This document shows, in pieces, positions 6,143 to 15,291 of a stretch of DNA of 26,867 bases. Source of the stretch: an uncultured Collinsella sp. Its GTDB lineage: Bacteria > Actinomycetota > Coriobacteriia > Coriobacteriales > Coriobacteriaceae. The translations under genes were made by a program, and so were the position numbers. The stretch spans positions 1-26,867 of the forward strand of contig CAUDVX010000022.1 in NCBI GenBank assembly GCA_958452935.1, written 5' to 3'. A model generated the notes under the pieces. That model saw nothing but the letters and a program-made list of their open reading frames with translations. It had not been told where the DNA came from and made no database searches. Each line of letters starts with the position of its first letter. The first letter of the stretch is position 1.

Positions 6143-8153
6143 CATGACGCTGTTTATCGCATCGCTTGCCGTCTCGTGCATCGGTGCGCTCGCCTCGGTT
6201 CTGCTGATCAAGGCCGATAACGCCGCCAAGACCGCCGGCTGCCTAATCGGCGCCGTCGCCGCGGTGCTTTCGTTTGTGGCCGGTATTCAGGCCGTGCTGG
6301 GCAATGTCACGTCGGTCGACACCATCGTGTTCTTCCCGTTTGCCCATTTCCAGCTGCTGCTCAATCAGCTGTCCGGCCTGTTCGTGGCGCTCATCTCGGT
6401 GCTCGCGTTTGCCGGTTCGATCTACGGTCTCAATTACTTTGATGAGTACCCGGGCAAAAAGGGCCGCGCCGGCTTCTTCTTTAACACCTTCGTGGCGTCC
6501 ATGATGCTCGTCATCACCGCCGACAACGTGTTTTGGTTCCTGGTCGCCTTTGAGCTCATGTCGCTGACCTCGTACTTCCTGGTCGTGATTGAGGAGAACG
6601 AGAACTCCATCCATGGCGGTTGGCTCTACTTTGTGATCGCGCACGTGGGCTTTGTGCTCATCATGGCGAGCTTCCTCACCATGACCAACTTCGCCGGTGG
6701 CTCGTTTGCCTTTGCGGATTTCCGTGCTACGCAGTTTAGCCCCGCGGTCGCATCCGTGTGCTTTGTGCTCGCCTTCTTTGGCTTTGGCGCCAAGGCCGGT
6801 ATCATTCCGCTGCACGGCTGGCTGCCCAAGGCACATCCCGAGGCGCCGTCCAACGTGTCGGCTCTTATGTCCGGCGGCATGATCAAGATCGGTATCTTCG
6901 GTATCCTCAAGGTGGGTCTCGACCTGCTCTCCGCCTCGGGCGTTCAGGTTTGGTGGGGCCTTATGGTCATGGTCTTCGGTGCGATCTCGTCGGTCCTCGG
7001 CGTGGCCTTCGCCCTGCAGGAGCATGACATCAAGCGCCTGCTGGCCTATCACTCCGTCGAGAACATCGGCATCATCCTGCTCGGCGTCGGCGCCTCCATG
7101 GCCGCCATGGCGCTCAACTCGGTCGGCATTGCCGTCCTGGCTCTGATGGCCGCCCTCTACCACACGTTTAACCACGCGATGTTTAAGGGCGAGCTGTTCT
7201 TGGGCGCCGGTGCGCTGCTGTACTCCACGGGTACGCGCAATATGGAGAAGATGGGCGGCCTGTTCCGTCGTATGCCGGCAACGGCCATCTGCTTCCTCGT
7301 TGGCGCGCTTGCCATCTCGGCCATCCCGCCCTTCAACGGCTTTGTGTCAGAGTGGTTTACCTACCAGTCGCTGTTTAACGCCGCCATGCAGGGCGACAAG
7401 GCCGTCATGATCGTGGCCGTGTTCGCTGCCGTCGCGCTTGCCATTACCGGCGCGCTGGCCGTCACGTGCTTCGTCAAGGCCTATGGCGTCTCCTTTGCCT
7501 CCGCGCCCCGCTCCGAGGCCGCGGCCAATGCCAAGGAGGTTCCCGCCCCCATGGTGTTTGCGCAGGGCCTGCTCGCGGCCATCTGCGTCGTGCTGGGCAT
7601 TGGCGCTCCCGTGATCGCGCCCGTGCTGGTCGATGTCGCCGCGTCCGCGCTGCATCCGTACGGTGGCGTGTTTGCCGCCGAGGGCATGGAGCTCATGAAC
7701 CAGTACTCCGGCGCTGCCACCTCCACGCCCGCGATCGCTATTGCGCTCGTGGTGCTCGTCGGCCTTGCCTGCGGTTATCGCAAGCTCAAGACCGTCGGCA
7801 AGGTGCAGAAGTCCCAGCCGTGGGCGTGCGGCTATGCTCCCAACGAGCATATGCCCGTCGTGGCCACGACCTTTGCCTCCGAGGTGTCCTGGTTTATGCA
7901 GCCGCTCTACACGCTGCGCGACCGCTGCACGGCCGTCTGCTGGTCCATCGCGCACTTCTTCCAGAAGCTCACCGGTGTGGCCGAGGCTGTGGAGCCCGTA
8001 CCCGACAAGGTTCTCGTCGATGCCCCGCATAAGGGTGTCGAGAAGCTCGCCGACCTCGCGACTAAGCTCGAGGGCGGCAACTACAGCATCTATATCTGCT
8101 ACATCGTCGCGGCGCTCGTGGTGTTCCTCGTGCTCGCCGTGCAAATGGGTTAA
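6135..8153 (+). CDS. hyfB: HyfB, antiporter-like membrane subunit of hydrogenase-4
   Basis: A 672-residue polytopic membrane protein of the NuoL/M/N and Mrp antiporter-like family, the same length as E. coli HyfB and longer than HycC. About 14-16 hydrophobic segments can be seen; the family core GIIPLHGWLPKAHPEAPSNVSALMSGGMIKIG lies near residues 222-254, with the TM-embedded Lys and His expected for ion transfer, and FNGFVSEWF follows near residue 400. The C-terminal part (from about 550) holds a soluble loop with QPWACGYAPNEHMPVVATTF and a last helix. Its role is to anchor the hydrogenase and possibly translocate protons or sodium when formate is converted to H2 and CO2. It overlaps hycB and is 12 bases before hyfC. 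AGGGAG gives a good ribosome site. Confidence 0.94.
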   Translation: MDSMTLFIASLAVSCIGALASVLLIKADNAAKTAGCLIGAVAAVLSFVAGIQAVLGNVTSVDTIVFFPFAHFQLLLNQLSGLFVALISVLAFAGSIYGLNYFDEYPGKKGRAGFFFNTFVASMMLVITADNVFWFLVAFELMSLTSYFLVVIEENENSIHGGWLYFVIAHVGFVLIMASFLTMTNFAGGSFAFADFRATQFSPAVASVCFVLAFFGFGAKAGIIPLHGWLPKAHPEAPSNVSALMSGGMIKIGIFGILKVGLDLLSASGVQVWWGLMVMVFGAISSVLGVAFALQEHDIKRLLAYHSVENIGIILLGVGASMAAMALNSVGIAVLALMAALYHTFNHAMFKGELFLGAGALLYSTGTRNMEKMGGLFRRMPATAICFLVGALAISAIPPFNGFVSEWFTYQSLFNAAMQGDKAVMIVAVFAAVALAITGALAVTCFVKAYGVSFASAPRSEAAANAKEVPAPMVFAQGLLAAICVVLGIGAPVIAPVLVDVAASALHPYGGVFAAEGMELMNQYSGAATSTPAIAIALVVLVGLACGYRKLKTVGKVQKSQPWACGYAPNEHMPVVATTFASEVSWFMQPLYTLRDRCTAVCWSIAHFFQKLTGVAEAVEPVPDKVLVDAPHKGVEKLADLATKLEGGNYSIYICYIVAALVVFLVLAVQMG

Positions 8154-8165
8154 GGAGGGGAGAGC

Positions 8166-9092
8166 ATGAACAACATCGTACTTGCCGTTCTGCAGGGCGT
8201 GGTCGTTATGGCCGTCGCGCCGTTCTTCTCCGGTCTCGGTCGCGTGATCCGCGCCAAGATGCACAACCGTCGCGGCCCCAGCATCATGCAGGACTATCGC
8301 GACCTGGCCAAGCTCTTTGCGCGCCCCGAGTCCCAGAGCGAGGACGCGAGCTTTGCGCTTCGCATTATGCCGCCGCTGTTCTTCGCCGTCGCCTTTATGC
8401 TCGCGATGGGTCTGCCGCTCTTTACGGCACAAAGCCCCATCCCGGTCTTTGGTGACGCCATCACCATCATGTACAGCCTGGCGCTCGCCCGCTTCTTCTT
8501 CGCCCTCTGCGGTGTGGACTCGTCCAACGCCTACGCCGGTATCGGCGGCGTTCGCGAGCTGCTCATGAGCGTGCTCATCGAGCCGTCCATGCTGCTGGCG
8601 CTGTTTGCCGCCGCCCTGGTGTGCGGCTCCACCGACATCGCCACCATGGGTCAGCACATCATGACGGGCGCCATCGACGCGCCGGTCGCCGTGATTCTCG
8701 CCGGCATCGCCTTTGCGATCGCCTGCTACATGGAACTCGGCAAGCTGCCGTTTGACCAGGCCGAGGCCGAGCAGGAGCTTCAGGAAGGTCCGCTCGCCGA
8801 GCTTTCCGGCCCGTCTCTCGCCATGGCCAAGCTCGCCATGTCCATGAAACAGGTCCTGGTTGTCGCTTGGTTCTGCGCAATCTTCATCCCTTGGGGCGAG
8901 CCTACGACCGTGGGCGTCGCCGCCGTTCTGGGCGCGGTCATCTTCCTGGTGAAGTGCCTGATTGACTTTGTCGTATGCGGCGCGATCGAGAACTCCTGCT
9001 CGCGCTCGCGTTTTAAGGTACTCGGTAATCAGACCTGGGCCGTCGTGGGTATCGCCGTTCTGGCGTTTGTCTTCGTGGTCGTCGGCGTGTAG
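8166..9092 (+). CDS. hyfC: HyfC, NuoH-like membrane subunit
   Basis: A 308-residue membrane protein of the NuoH/HycD/HyfC family, near the usual 307-322. It carries the signature GRVIRAKMHNRRGPSIMQDYRDLAKLFARPE near residues 25-56, which in complex I lines the quinone-pocket side and here contacts the hydrogenase small subunit. ELGKLPFDQAEAEQELQEGPLAELSGPSLAM near residues 190-220 is the acidic loop typical of the family. About eight hydrophobic helices are visible. It is the junction between the soluble hydrogenase and the ion-translocating arm. It begins 12 bases after hyfB with GGAGGGGAG as ribosome site. Confidence 0.94.
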   Translation: MNNIVLAVLQGVVVMAVAPFFSGLGRVIRAKMHNRRGPSIMQDYRDLAKLFARPESQSEDASFALRIMPPLFFAVAFMLAMGLPLFTAQSPIPVFGDAITIMYSLALARFFFALCGVDSSNAYAGIGGVRELLMSVLIEPSMLLALFAAALVCGSTDIATMGQHIMTGAIDAPVAVILAGIAFAIACYMELGKLPFDQAEAEQELQEGPLAELSGPSLAMAKLAMSMKQVLVVAWFCAIFIPWGEPTTVGVAAVLGAVIFLVKCLIDFVVCGAIENSCSRSRFKVLGNQTWAVVGIAVLAFVFVVVGV

Positions 9093-9107
9093 GAGAAGGG
9101 AGAAACA

Positions 9108-10565
9108 ATGTCATTTGCAGTCAGTCTGTCCCTTCTCGGCTTGGTCGCTATCGCGGCCCCGATGGTGGCCTCGGTGCTCGTCGCCCTGTTCCCCCGTCCG
9201 TACGCCAAGTGGTTCAGCGTTTTGGGTGCCGCCGTCTCGACGGTCTGCACCATCGCCCTCGCCGCGAATTTCGCTGGCGCCGGCATGCCCGACACGCAGG
9301 TCCCCCTGATCTCGTTTGGGCAGACCCTCGTCATGGGATTCACCTTCGATCGCATGAGCACGCTGCTCGCGCCCGCCTTTGTGGGTATCGGCCTGCTTGT
9401 CGTGATCTATTCGATCCCCTATATGAGCGAGAATAACCGTGAGCATCCCGACGCGCCGCGTCGTCGCTTCTACGCGTACCTCGCGACCTTCATCGGCGCC
9501 ATGGCCGGCCTCGTGTACAGCTCGACCCTTTTGGGCCAGCTCGTGTTCTTTGAGATTACGGGTGCGTGCTCTTGGGGCCTCATTAGCTACTACATGACGC
9601 CTACGGCCAAGAAGGCCGGCATGAAGGCCCTGATCATCACGCATATCGGCGCGCTCGGCCTGTATCTGGGCGCCGCCATCGTGTTTGCCCACACCGGCAC
9701 CTTCGCCATTACCGCGATTGCCGGCCTCGATGCCAAGCTCAAGGCTATCGTTCTTTTGCTCGTGCTGTTTGCGGCCTGGGCCAAGTCCGCACAGGTTCCC
9801 ATGTACATGTGGCTGCCTTCGGCCATGGAGGCGCCGACGCCTGTTTCGGCCTACCTGCATGGTGCCTCGATGGTTAAGGTCGGCGTGTGCGTGTTCGCGC
9901 GTGCACTCGTCTCTGCCGGCGAGATTCCCGAGATCGTGGGCTGGGTCGCCATTATCGACGCCATGGTCACCATGCTCTTTGGTTTCCTTATGTACCTGCC
10001 GCAAAAGGACATGAAGCGCCTGCTGGCCTTCTCCACGATCGCCCAGCTCTCCTATGTGTTCTTTGGTCTGGGCCTTTCGGTCTTTGGCAGCCAGCTGGCC
10101 TTTGACGGTGCCGTGTGCCACATCTTTAACCACGCTTTCGCCAAGACCCTGTTCTTCCTGATCGCCGGTTCGTTCTCCTTTACGCTCGGCACGCGTATGC
10201 TGCCCAAGCTTCGCGGCATCGTAAAGAAGTACCCGATCTCGGGCGTGGGCTTTGGTGTCGCCGCGCTCGCCATTGCCGGCGTGCCGCCCATGAACACGTT
10301 TTTCTCGAAGTTCCAGATTATCGCCGGCGGCTTCTCTGTTGGTGCCGGCAACGTTGCGATCCTGGTGCTCGTGTGCATTATGGTCGCCGAGACCGTCGCC
10401 ACCTTTGCCTGGTTCCTCAAGTGGATGGGCTATTGCCTGCCCGGCGAGCCGAGCGACGAGGTCGCTGCGGGAGCCCCGCTTCCCCGTGCGATGGCGTTCG
10501 TGTTCATCGTGCTCATCATCATGGTTATCGTCAGCGGCCCGCTTTCGGCCAGCTGGATCGGTTAG
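9108..10565 (+). CDS. hyfD: HyfD, antiporter-like membrane subunit
   Basis: A 485-residue polytopic protein with about 14 helices, matching HyfD (about 479), one of the antiporter-like subunits that Hyf complexes have and Hyc complexes lack. The family core AWAKSAQVPMYMWLPSAMEAPTPVSAYLHGASMVKVGV is at about residues 223-260. KDMKRLLAFSTIAQLSYVFFGLG follows near 301 and FNHAFAKTLFFLIAGS near 341. Presence of HyfD, HyfE and HyfF next to HyfB is the main reason to call this a hydrogenase-4 (FHL-2) type system, which may pump more ions than FHL-1. It sits 15 bases after hyfC and 13 before hyfE. Confidence 0.93.
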   Translation: MSFAVSLSLLGLVAIAAPMVASVLVALFPRPYAKWFSVLGAAVSTVCTIALAANFAGAGMPDTQVPLISFGQTLVMGFTFDRMSTLLAPAFVGIGLLVVIYSIPYMSENNREHPDAPRRRFYAYLATFIGAMAGLVYSSTLLGQLVFFEITGACSWGLISYYMTPTAKKAGMKALIITHIGALGLYLGAAIVFAHTGTFAITAIAGLDAKLKAIVLLLVLFAAWAKSAQVPMYMWLPSAMEAPTPVSAYLHGASMVKVGVCVFARALVSAGEIPEIVGWVAIIDAMVTMLFGFLMYLPQKDMKRLLAFSTIAQLSYVFFGLGLSVFGSQLAFDGAVCHIFNHAFAKTLFFLIAGSFSFTLGTRMLPKLRGIVKKYPISGVGFGVAALAIAGVPPMNTFFSKFQIIAGGFSVGAGNVAILVLVCIMVAETVATFAWFLKWMGYCLPGEPSDEVAAGAPLPRAMAFVFIVLIIMVIVSGPLSASWIG

Positions 10566-10578
10566 GAGGTAGAACGAC

Positions 10579-11232
10579 ATGGGTTATTCGATCGTCAACA
10601 TCCTTGGCGGCCTTCTGATCGTCACGTCCACCATGGTGGTTGTCTCCAAGAACATCAAGCATTCCATCAGCTGGTATGCGGTGCAGTCGCTGGTGCTCGT
10701 GGGGCTTCTCGCCACGCTCGGTGTCACCACCGGTGCGCAGGAGCTGCTTATGTGGGCCGGATCTGCCTTTATCACTAAGGTCGTCCTGGTCCCTTACATC
10801 CTCAACCGCGCATACAAGAAGATGGGCGAGCCGAGCGACGCATCGCTCAAGGCCGGCCTTAAGCCCGCGTGGGCCATTTGCATCATCGCCGTGGAGGTCG
10901 CGATCTGCTTTGCCGTCGTGACGCAGATCAGCCTGCCCACGGCCGAGGTTGCAACGCCTGCGCTCGCTATTAGCTTCGCTCACTTCTTTGTGGGCCTCAC
11001 CTGCATCATCTCGCAGCGCAACATCATGAAGCAGATCTTTGGATACTGCCTTATGGAAAACGGCAGCCATGTGACGCTCGCGCTTTTGGCCCCCACCGCT
11101 CCCGAGATCATTGAGATCGGTATCGCCACCGACGCCATCTTTGCCGTCATCATCATGTCCATCGTCGTGCGTCGCATTTGGGACGACTCCCACTCGCTCG
11201 ATGCGCGCGACCTGTCCGAGCTGAGGGGGTAG
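10579..11232 (+). CDS. hyfE: HyfE, NuoK-like membrane subunit
   Basis: A 217-residue membrane protein, close to HyfE (216). Six or so hydrophobic segments are visible; the first hundred residues resemble NuoK/MrpC-type small subunits. The segment LLMWAGSAFITKVVLVPYILNRAYKKMGEPSD near residues 57-88 is characteristic of HyfE, as is ISQRNIMKQIFGYCLMENGSHVTLALLAPTAPEIIEIGIATD near 143-184. It is specific to hydrogenase-4 type complexes and forms part of the transmembrane arm beside HyfD and HyfF. The ribosome site TAGGAGG overlaps the hyfD stop, and the stop is 3 bases before hyfF. Confidence 0.93.
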   Translation: MGYSIVNILGGLLIVTSTMVVVSKNIKHSISWYAVQSLVLVGLLATLGVTTGAQELLMWAGSAFITKVVLVPYILNRAYKKMGEPSDASLKAGLKPAWAICIIAVEVAICFAVVTQISLPTAEVATPALAISFAHFFVGLTCIISQRNIMKQIFGYCLMENGSHVTLALLAPTAPEIIEIGIATDAIFAVIIMSIVVRRIWDDSHSLDARDLSELRG

Positions 11233-11235
11233 TCC

Positions 11236-12795
11236 ATGGAAACGTTGATTCTCGCCCTGCTCGCGACTCCTTTGGTGTTCTCGCTGGTCATGGCGTTTTT
11301 GCCCAAGAACACGTCCTATAACGTGTTTGCCGGTCTCAACCTGGTCTCCGTCGCAGCCGTCCTGGTGCTGTCGATTATGACGGCCGGTGACGTCCTTATG
11401 AGCGGCGAAACCGCGAGCGCTCTTGGCCTGTGGTTCCACCTCGATTCGCTGGGCGCCATCTTTGTGCTGCTCATCGGCTTTATCGGTTTTCTTACGGGGC
11501 TGTTCTCGCTGCCCTATGTAAAGGCCGATATCGAGGAGGGCTCCATGCCCGCCGAGCGCGCCAAGCAGTATTTCGCGCTGTTTAGCCTGTTTGTGTTCAC
11601 CATGCTGCTCGCGTGCCTGTCCAACAACATGATCCTCACGTGGGCCGCCGTGGAGGCAACCACGCTTTCCACCGTGTTCCTCGTGGGTATCTACAAGAAC
11701 AAGACGGCCCTCGAGGCTTCTTGGAAGTATGCGATGGTCTGCACCGCCGGCGTGGCCTTTGGCCTGTTCGGTACGCTGCTGATCTACGCCAACGCCGCCG
11801 ACGTGATTCCCAACGCCCACGAGGCCGCATTCCTGTCGTGCGTGCTGCCGTATGCCGACCAGTTCGACCCGACGCTCATGCGCCTCGCCTTTGCGTTTGT
11901 CGTGATCGGCTTTGGCACCAAGGCCGGCCTGTTCCCCATGCACACTTGGCTGCCCGATGCCCACTCCCAGGCCCCGAGCCCTGTCTCGGCCCTGCTTTCG
12001 GGCGTGCTGCTTAAGTGCGCCATGCTTGTGATCATGCGCTTCTACGGCTTTACTATCCAGGCCGTGGGCGCCGAGTATCCGCAGCTTTTGCTGTTGATCG
12101 TCGGCACGCTGTCCATTTTGGTGGCGGCGCTTTCGATGTTCCGCCAGGACGACCTCAAGCGCCGCTTTGCGTACTCGTCTGTGGAGAACGTGGGCGTTAT
12201 CGCCCTGTGCCTGGGTATCGGTGGCCCGCTGGGTATCGCCGCGGCCCTGCTGCACTGCGTGTTCCACGGCTTTACCAAGACGCTTGCCTTCTGCGTGTCC
12301 GGCAACATCCAGCACGCCTTTGGCACGCGTAGCCTGACCAAGATCCAGGGTGTCGTCGAGGTTGCCCCCGCAACCGCCGCGCTCGCCGTCCTGGCGCTGC
12401 TCGGTCTTGGCGCCTTCCCGCCCTTTGGCATGTTTATCTCCGAGTTCCTGACTTTTGTCGCCGGTGTTACCGCCGGTCCCATGTGGCTGGTCGTCGTGGT
12501 CGCCCTCGGTCTTACCGTGGCCATCTCCGCGCTCACCCGCATCGCACTCAAGTCGGTGTTCGGCCATGCGCCCCAGGGCATGGGCAAGCATGAGGCCCCG
12601 GCGCTCATGCTGATCCCCGAAATCATCCTGACTGTCATGATCTTGTGGTTTGGCATCGCCACCCCGCTGCCCCTCGTGCGCGGTGTGGAGACCGCGACCG
12701 GCATCGTACTCGAGCAGAGCACCGAGGAGCTTCACGCGACGCCGATGTACCGCGCTGTGTTCGGTACCGAGACCGCTCAGAGCGAGGTGGAGTAA
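11236..12795 (+). CDS. hyfF: HyfF, antiporter-like membrane subunit
   Basis: A 519-residue polytopic protein of the NuoL/M/N-like family, near the usual HyfF length (515-526). The conserved core GTKAGLFPMHTWLPDAHSQAPSPVSALLSGVLLK is near residues 226-259, and RQDDLKRRFAYSSVENVGVIALCLG near 302. HGFTKTLAFCVSGNIQHAFGTRSL near 343 carries the usual His/Lys pair. It completes the set of three antiporter-like subunits (HyfB, HyfD, HyfF), which in related complexes are thought to form parallel ion channels. The stop lies 3 bases before hyfG; the start follows GAGGGGG at short spacing, overlapping the end of hyfE. Confidence 0.93.
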   Translation: METLILALLATPLVFSLVMAFLPKNTSYNVFAGLNLVSVAAVLVLSIMTAGDVLMSGETASALGLWFHLDSLGAIFVLLIGFIGFLTGLFSLPYVKADIEEGSMPAERAKQYFALFSLFVFTMLLACLSNNMILTWAAVEATTLSTVFLVGIYKNKTALEASWKYAMVCTAGVAFGLFGTLLIYANAADVIPNAHEAAFLSCVLPYADQFDPTLMRLAFAFVVIGFGTKAGLFPMHTWLPDAHSQAPSPVSALLSGVLLKCAMLVIMRFYGFTIQAVGAEYPQLLLLIVGTLSILVAALSMFRQDDLKRRFAYSSVENVGVIALCLGIGGPLGIAAALLHCVFHGFTKTLAFCVSGNIQHAFGTRSLTKIQGVVEVAPATAALAVLALLGLGAFPPFGMFISEFLTFVAGVTAGPMWLVVVVALGLTVAISALTRIALKSVFGHAPQGMGKHEAPALMLIPEIILTVMILWFGIATPLPLVRGVETATGIVLEQSTEELHATPMYRAVFGTETAQSEVE

Positions 12796-12798
12796 CGA

Positions 12799-14571
12799 AT
12801 GATTGAAACTGAGAACAAGGTGTATGCCCGTCGCTGCGAGAGCCATGTCGAGGCCCTGCGCCGCGCCGTTCCGGGCTGCATCGAGAAGGTCGAGTGGCAA
12901 TGCGAGGACCAGCTGACGATCACCGTCAAGCAGGACAAGCTGCCCGAGGCCGTCCACTACCTGTATTACGAGCGCTACGGCTGGATTCCCGTGATCATCG
13001 GCAACGATGAGCGCAGCCTGTGCGGCCGCTACGCTGTGTACTACGTCATCTCCATGGAGGGGGAGGACCCCGGCTGGGTGACCGTGCGCACCGAGGTCGA
13101 TCCCGCCAAGATGACGTTCCCGTCCGTGACGCCGTTCGTCCCCGCCTGCGTGTGGGGCGAGCGCGAGCTGCGCGACATGTTCGGCCTGATTCCCGAGGGC
13201 CTTCCCGATCGTCGTCGCCTGGTGCTGCCCGACGATTGGCCCAGCGGCCTGTACCCGCTGCGCAAGGACTCCATGGACTACCGTTTCCGTCCCGCTCCCG
13301 CGAGCGACATGGAAAACTATGAGTTCTTGGCCGATACCAAGGGCAAGGAGACGACGCTCGTCCCCATGGGCCCGTTGCACATTACCTCCGACGAGCCCGG
13401 CCACTTCCGCCTGTTCGTTGAGGGCGAGACGATCGTCGACGCCGACTACCGTCTGTTCTACGTGCACCGCGGTATGGAGAAGGTCGCCGAGACGCGCCTG
13501 AACTATGACGCCGTGACGTTCCTCGCCGACCGCATCTGCGGCATCTGCGGCTGCGCCCACTCGGTGGCCTATGCCGAGGCCGTCGAGCGCGCCCAGGGCA
13601 TCCATGTCCCGCCGCGCGCCCAGTACATCCGCGCTATCATGCTCGAGGTCGAGCGCCTGCACTCGCACCTGCTCAATATTGGCCTCGCATCGCACTACAC
13701 GGGCTTCGACTCCGGCTTCCAGCAGTTCTTCCGCGTCCGCGAGAAGTCCATGGACCTGGCCGAGAAGCTCTCCGGTCACCGCAAGACCTACGGCCTCAAC
13801 GTGATCGGCGGCGTGCGTCGCGACATTTTGGCCGAGCAGAAGCTTTCAACGCTCACGACCATTCACCAGCTGCGCTCCGAGGTTCAGGAACTCGTCGACG
13901 TCTTGCTCTCGACGCCCAACTTTATCGAGCGTACGAGTGGCATCGGCATCTTGGACCGCAAGATCGCACGCGACTTCTCGCCGGTCGGCCCGCTCATGCG
14001 TGGCTCGGGCTATGCCCGCGACGTGCGCTTTGACCATCCCTTTGACGGCTACGCCGATCCGGATGTTCAGAAGATGCATGCTGCCACGGCCGACACCTGC
14101 GATGCCTTCGGCCGTACCGCCGTTCGCATCCAGGAGGTCTACGATTCGATCGACATGATCGAGACCATGCTCGAGAACTGCCCGTCGGGCCCCATCCTCA
14201 CCACGGATTGGGAGTACACCCCGCACAAGTACGCTATCGGCGCCACCGAGGCGCCGCGCGGCGAGGACGTGCACTGGGCCATGCTCGGCAACAACCAGAA
14301 GTGCTACCGCTGGCGCGCCAAGGCCGCCACGTACAGCAACTGGCCGGTCCTGCGCTACATGTTCCGCGGCAACACCGTGGGCGACGCGGCGCTGATCGTC
14401 GGTTCGCTCGACCCGTGCTACTCCTGCACCGACCGCGTGACGGTGACCGATGTCGCCGCCAAGCGCGACCACGTGCTCGACAAGGAGCAGTTCGAGAACG
14501 TCTGGCGCGACAAGTCGCCGCTTGCGGGCGAGGGCACCATGGCCGCCCCGCTCGATGAGGAGGCGCTCTAA
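12799..14571 (+). CDS. hyfG: HyfG, [NiFe] hydrogenase group 4a large subunit (NuoC-NuoD fusion)
   Basis: A 590-residue catalytic subunit that reduces protons to H2. Residues 1-165 resemble the NuoC 30-kDa domain (WGERELRDMFGLIPEGLPDRRRLVLPDDWP); the rest is the NiFe/NuoD-like domain. The two pairs of nickel-binding Cys are seen at RICGICGCAH (C247 and C250) and DPCYSCTDR (C540 and C543). After R546 a tail of 44 residues remains; in HycE the cleavage by HycI falls after the Arg of the same CTDR motif, so residues 547-590 are the predicted propeptide removed after nickel insertion. The matching peptidase hycI is in the same unit. Length is slightly above E. coli HyfG (555-571), mostly in the tail. 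It is followed by hyfH after one base. Confidence 0.95.
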   Translation: MIETENKVYARRCESHVEALRRAVPGCIEKVEWQCEDQLTITVKQDKLPEAVHYLYYERYGWIPVIIGNDERSLCGRYAVYYVISMEGEDPGWVTVRTEVDPAKMTFPSVTPFVPACVWGERELRDMFGLIPEGLPDRRRLVLPDDWPSGLYPLRKDSMDYRFRPAPASDMENYEFLADTKGKETTLVPMGPLHITSDEPGHFRLFVEGETIVDADYRLFYVHRGMEKVAETRLNYDAVTFLADRICGICGCAHSVAYAEAVERAQGIHVPPRAQYIRAIMLEVERLHSHLLNIGLASHYTGFDSGFQQFFRVREKSMDLAEKLSGHRKTYGLNVIGGVRRDILAEQKLSTLTTIHQLRSEVQELVDVLLSTPNFIERTSGIGILDRKIARDFSPVGPLMRGSGYARDVRFDHPFDGYADPDVQKMHAATADTCDAFGRTAVRIQEVYDSIDMIETMLENCPSGPILTTDWEYTPHKYAIGATEAPRGEDVHWAMLGNNQKCYRWRAKAATYSNWPVLRYMFRGNTVGDAALIVGSLDPCYSCTDRVTVTDVAAKRDHVLDKEQFENVWRDKSPLAGEGTMAAPLDEEAL

Positions 14572-14572
14572 T

Positions 14573-15289
14573 ATGCTGAAGCTTTGGAAGGTTAACGCCA
14601 AGGCCGGCGACGCGACGGTCAAGTACCCGTTTGCGCCGTTCCCCACCAACAAGGACATGCGCGGCAAGCCCGAGCACAACGCCGAGCTCTGCATCGCCTG
14701 CGGTGCCTGCGGCGTGGCGTGCCCGGCCGATGCCATTCGCATGGACACCGACCTTGCGGCCGATACCATCACCTGGTCGATTGACTACGGCCGCTGCATC
14801 TTTTGCGGCCGCTGCGAGGAAGCCTGCCCCATGGAGGCCATCAAGCTCACCGAGGAGTTTGAGCTGGCCGTCATGAGCAAGGACGACCTCACCAGCAAGA
14901 GCGTCTACACGCTCGAGCACTGCTCGCGCTGCGGCAAGCCGTTCGCCCCGCACAAGGAGATCGACTACGCCAAGCGCCTGCTGCAAAAGACCGGCGGCAT
15001 GGAGGCCATCCAGGCCGCCGGTACCGTCGGTATGTGCCAGGAGTGCAAGCGCGAGCTCGACGCCCTGCGCGCCGCCTCGGCCGTAAAGACCGGCAACGCT
15101 GCCGGCATGGCTGCCAACGAGACGCTTGCGTCCGGCGAGCCCCAGGGCCCCGGCATGGAGTATCTGGGCGGCCACGGCGTGAACCCGGAGTATATCGACC
15201 GCGAGCTCAACCCCGATGCACCCGAGATTCCCGCCGGTCCTGCACCGGTCGAGGGCATCATCATGGATTTTGATACGAAGGAGGAGTAA
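14573..15289 (+). CDS. hyfH: HyfH/HycF-like ferredoxin subunit
   Basis: A 238-residue NuoI-like protein with two [4Fe-4S] motifs, CIACGACGVACPADAI (about residues 40-55) and CIFCGRCEEACPMEAI (about 75-90). It passes electrons between the HycB-type ferredoxin and the small subunit HyfI. A CSRCGKPFAPHKEIDYAKRLL segment and a later CQECKRE form a four-Cys site as in HycF. It is about 55 residues longer than HycF/HyfH (180-181): a Gly/Ala/Pro-rich C-terminal extension of unknown role follows the second Cys pair. The start at 14573 is one base past the hyfG stop, with GAGGAGG inside the hyfG end as ribosome site, so the two are translationally coupled. Confidence 0.93.
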   Translation: MLKLWKVNAKAGDATVKYPFAPFPTNKDMRGKPEHNAELCIACGACGVACPADAIRMDTDLAADTITWSIDYGRCIFCGRCEEACPMEAIKLTEEFELAVMSKDDLTSKSVYTLEHCSRCGKPFAPHKEIDYAKRLLQKTGGMEAIQAAGTVGMCQECKRELDALRAASAVKTGNAAGMAANETLASGEPQGPGMEYLGGHGVNPEYIDRELNPDAPEIPAGPAPVEGIIMDFDTKEE

Positions 15290-15291
15290 CC

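Noticed and set aside
10531..13779. A 1082-residue leftward open frame opposite hyfE-hyfF-hyfG.
   Set aside because: It is an antisense shadow of three clear genes caused by high GC in third codon positions; the translation is low-complexity His/Gly/Asp/Arg-rich with no family similarity.
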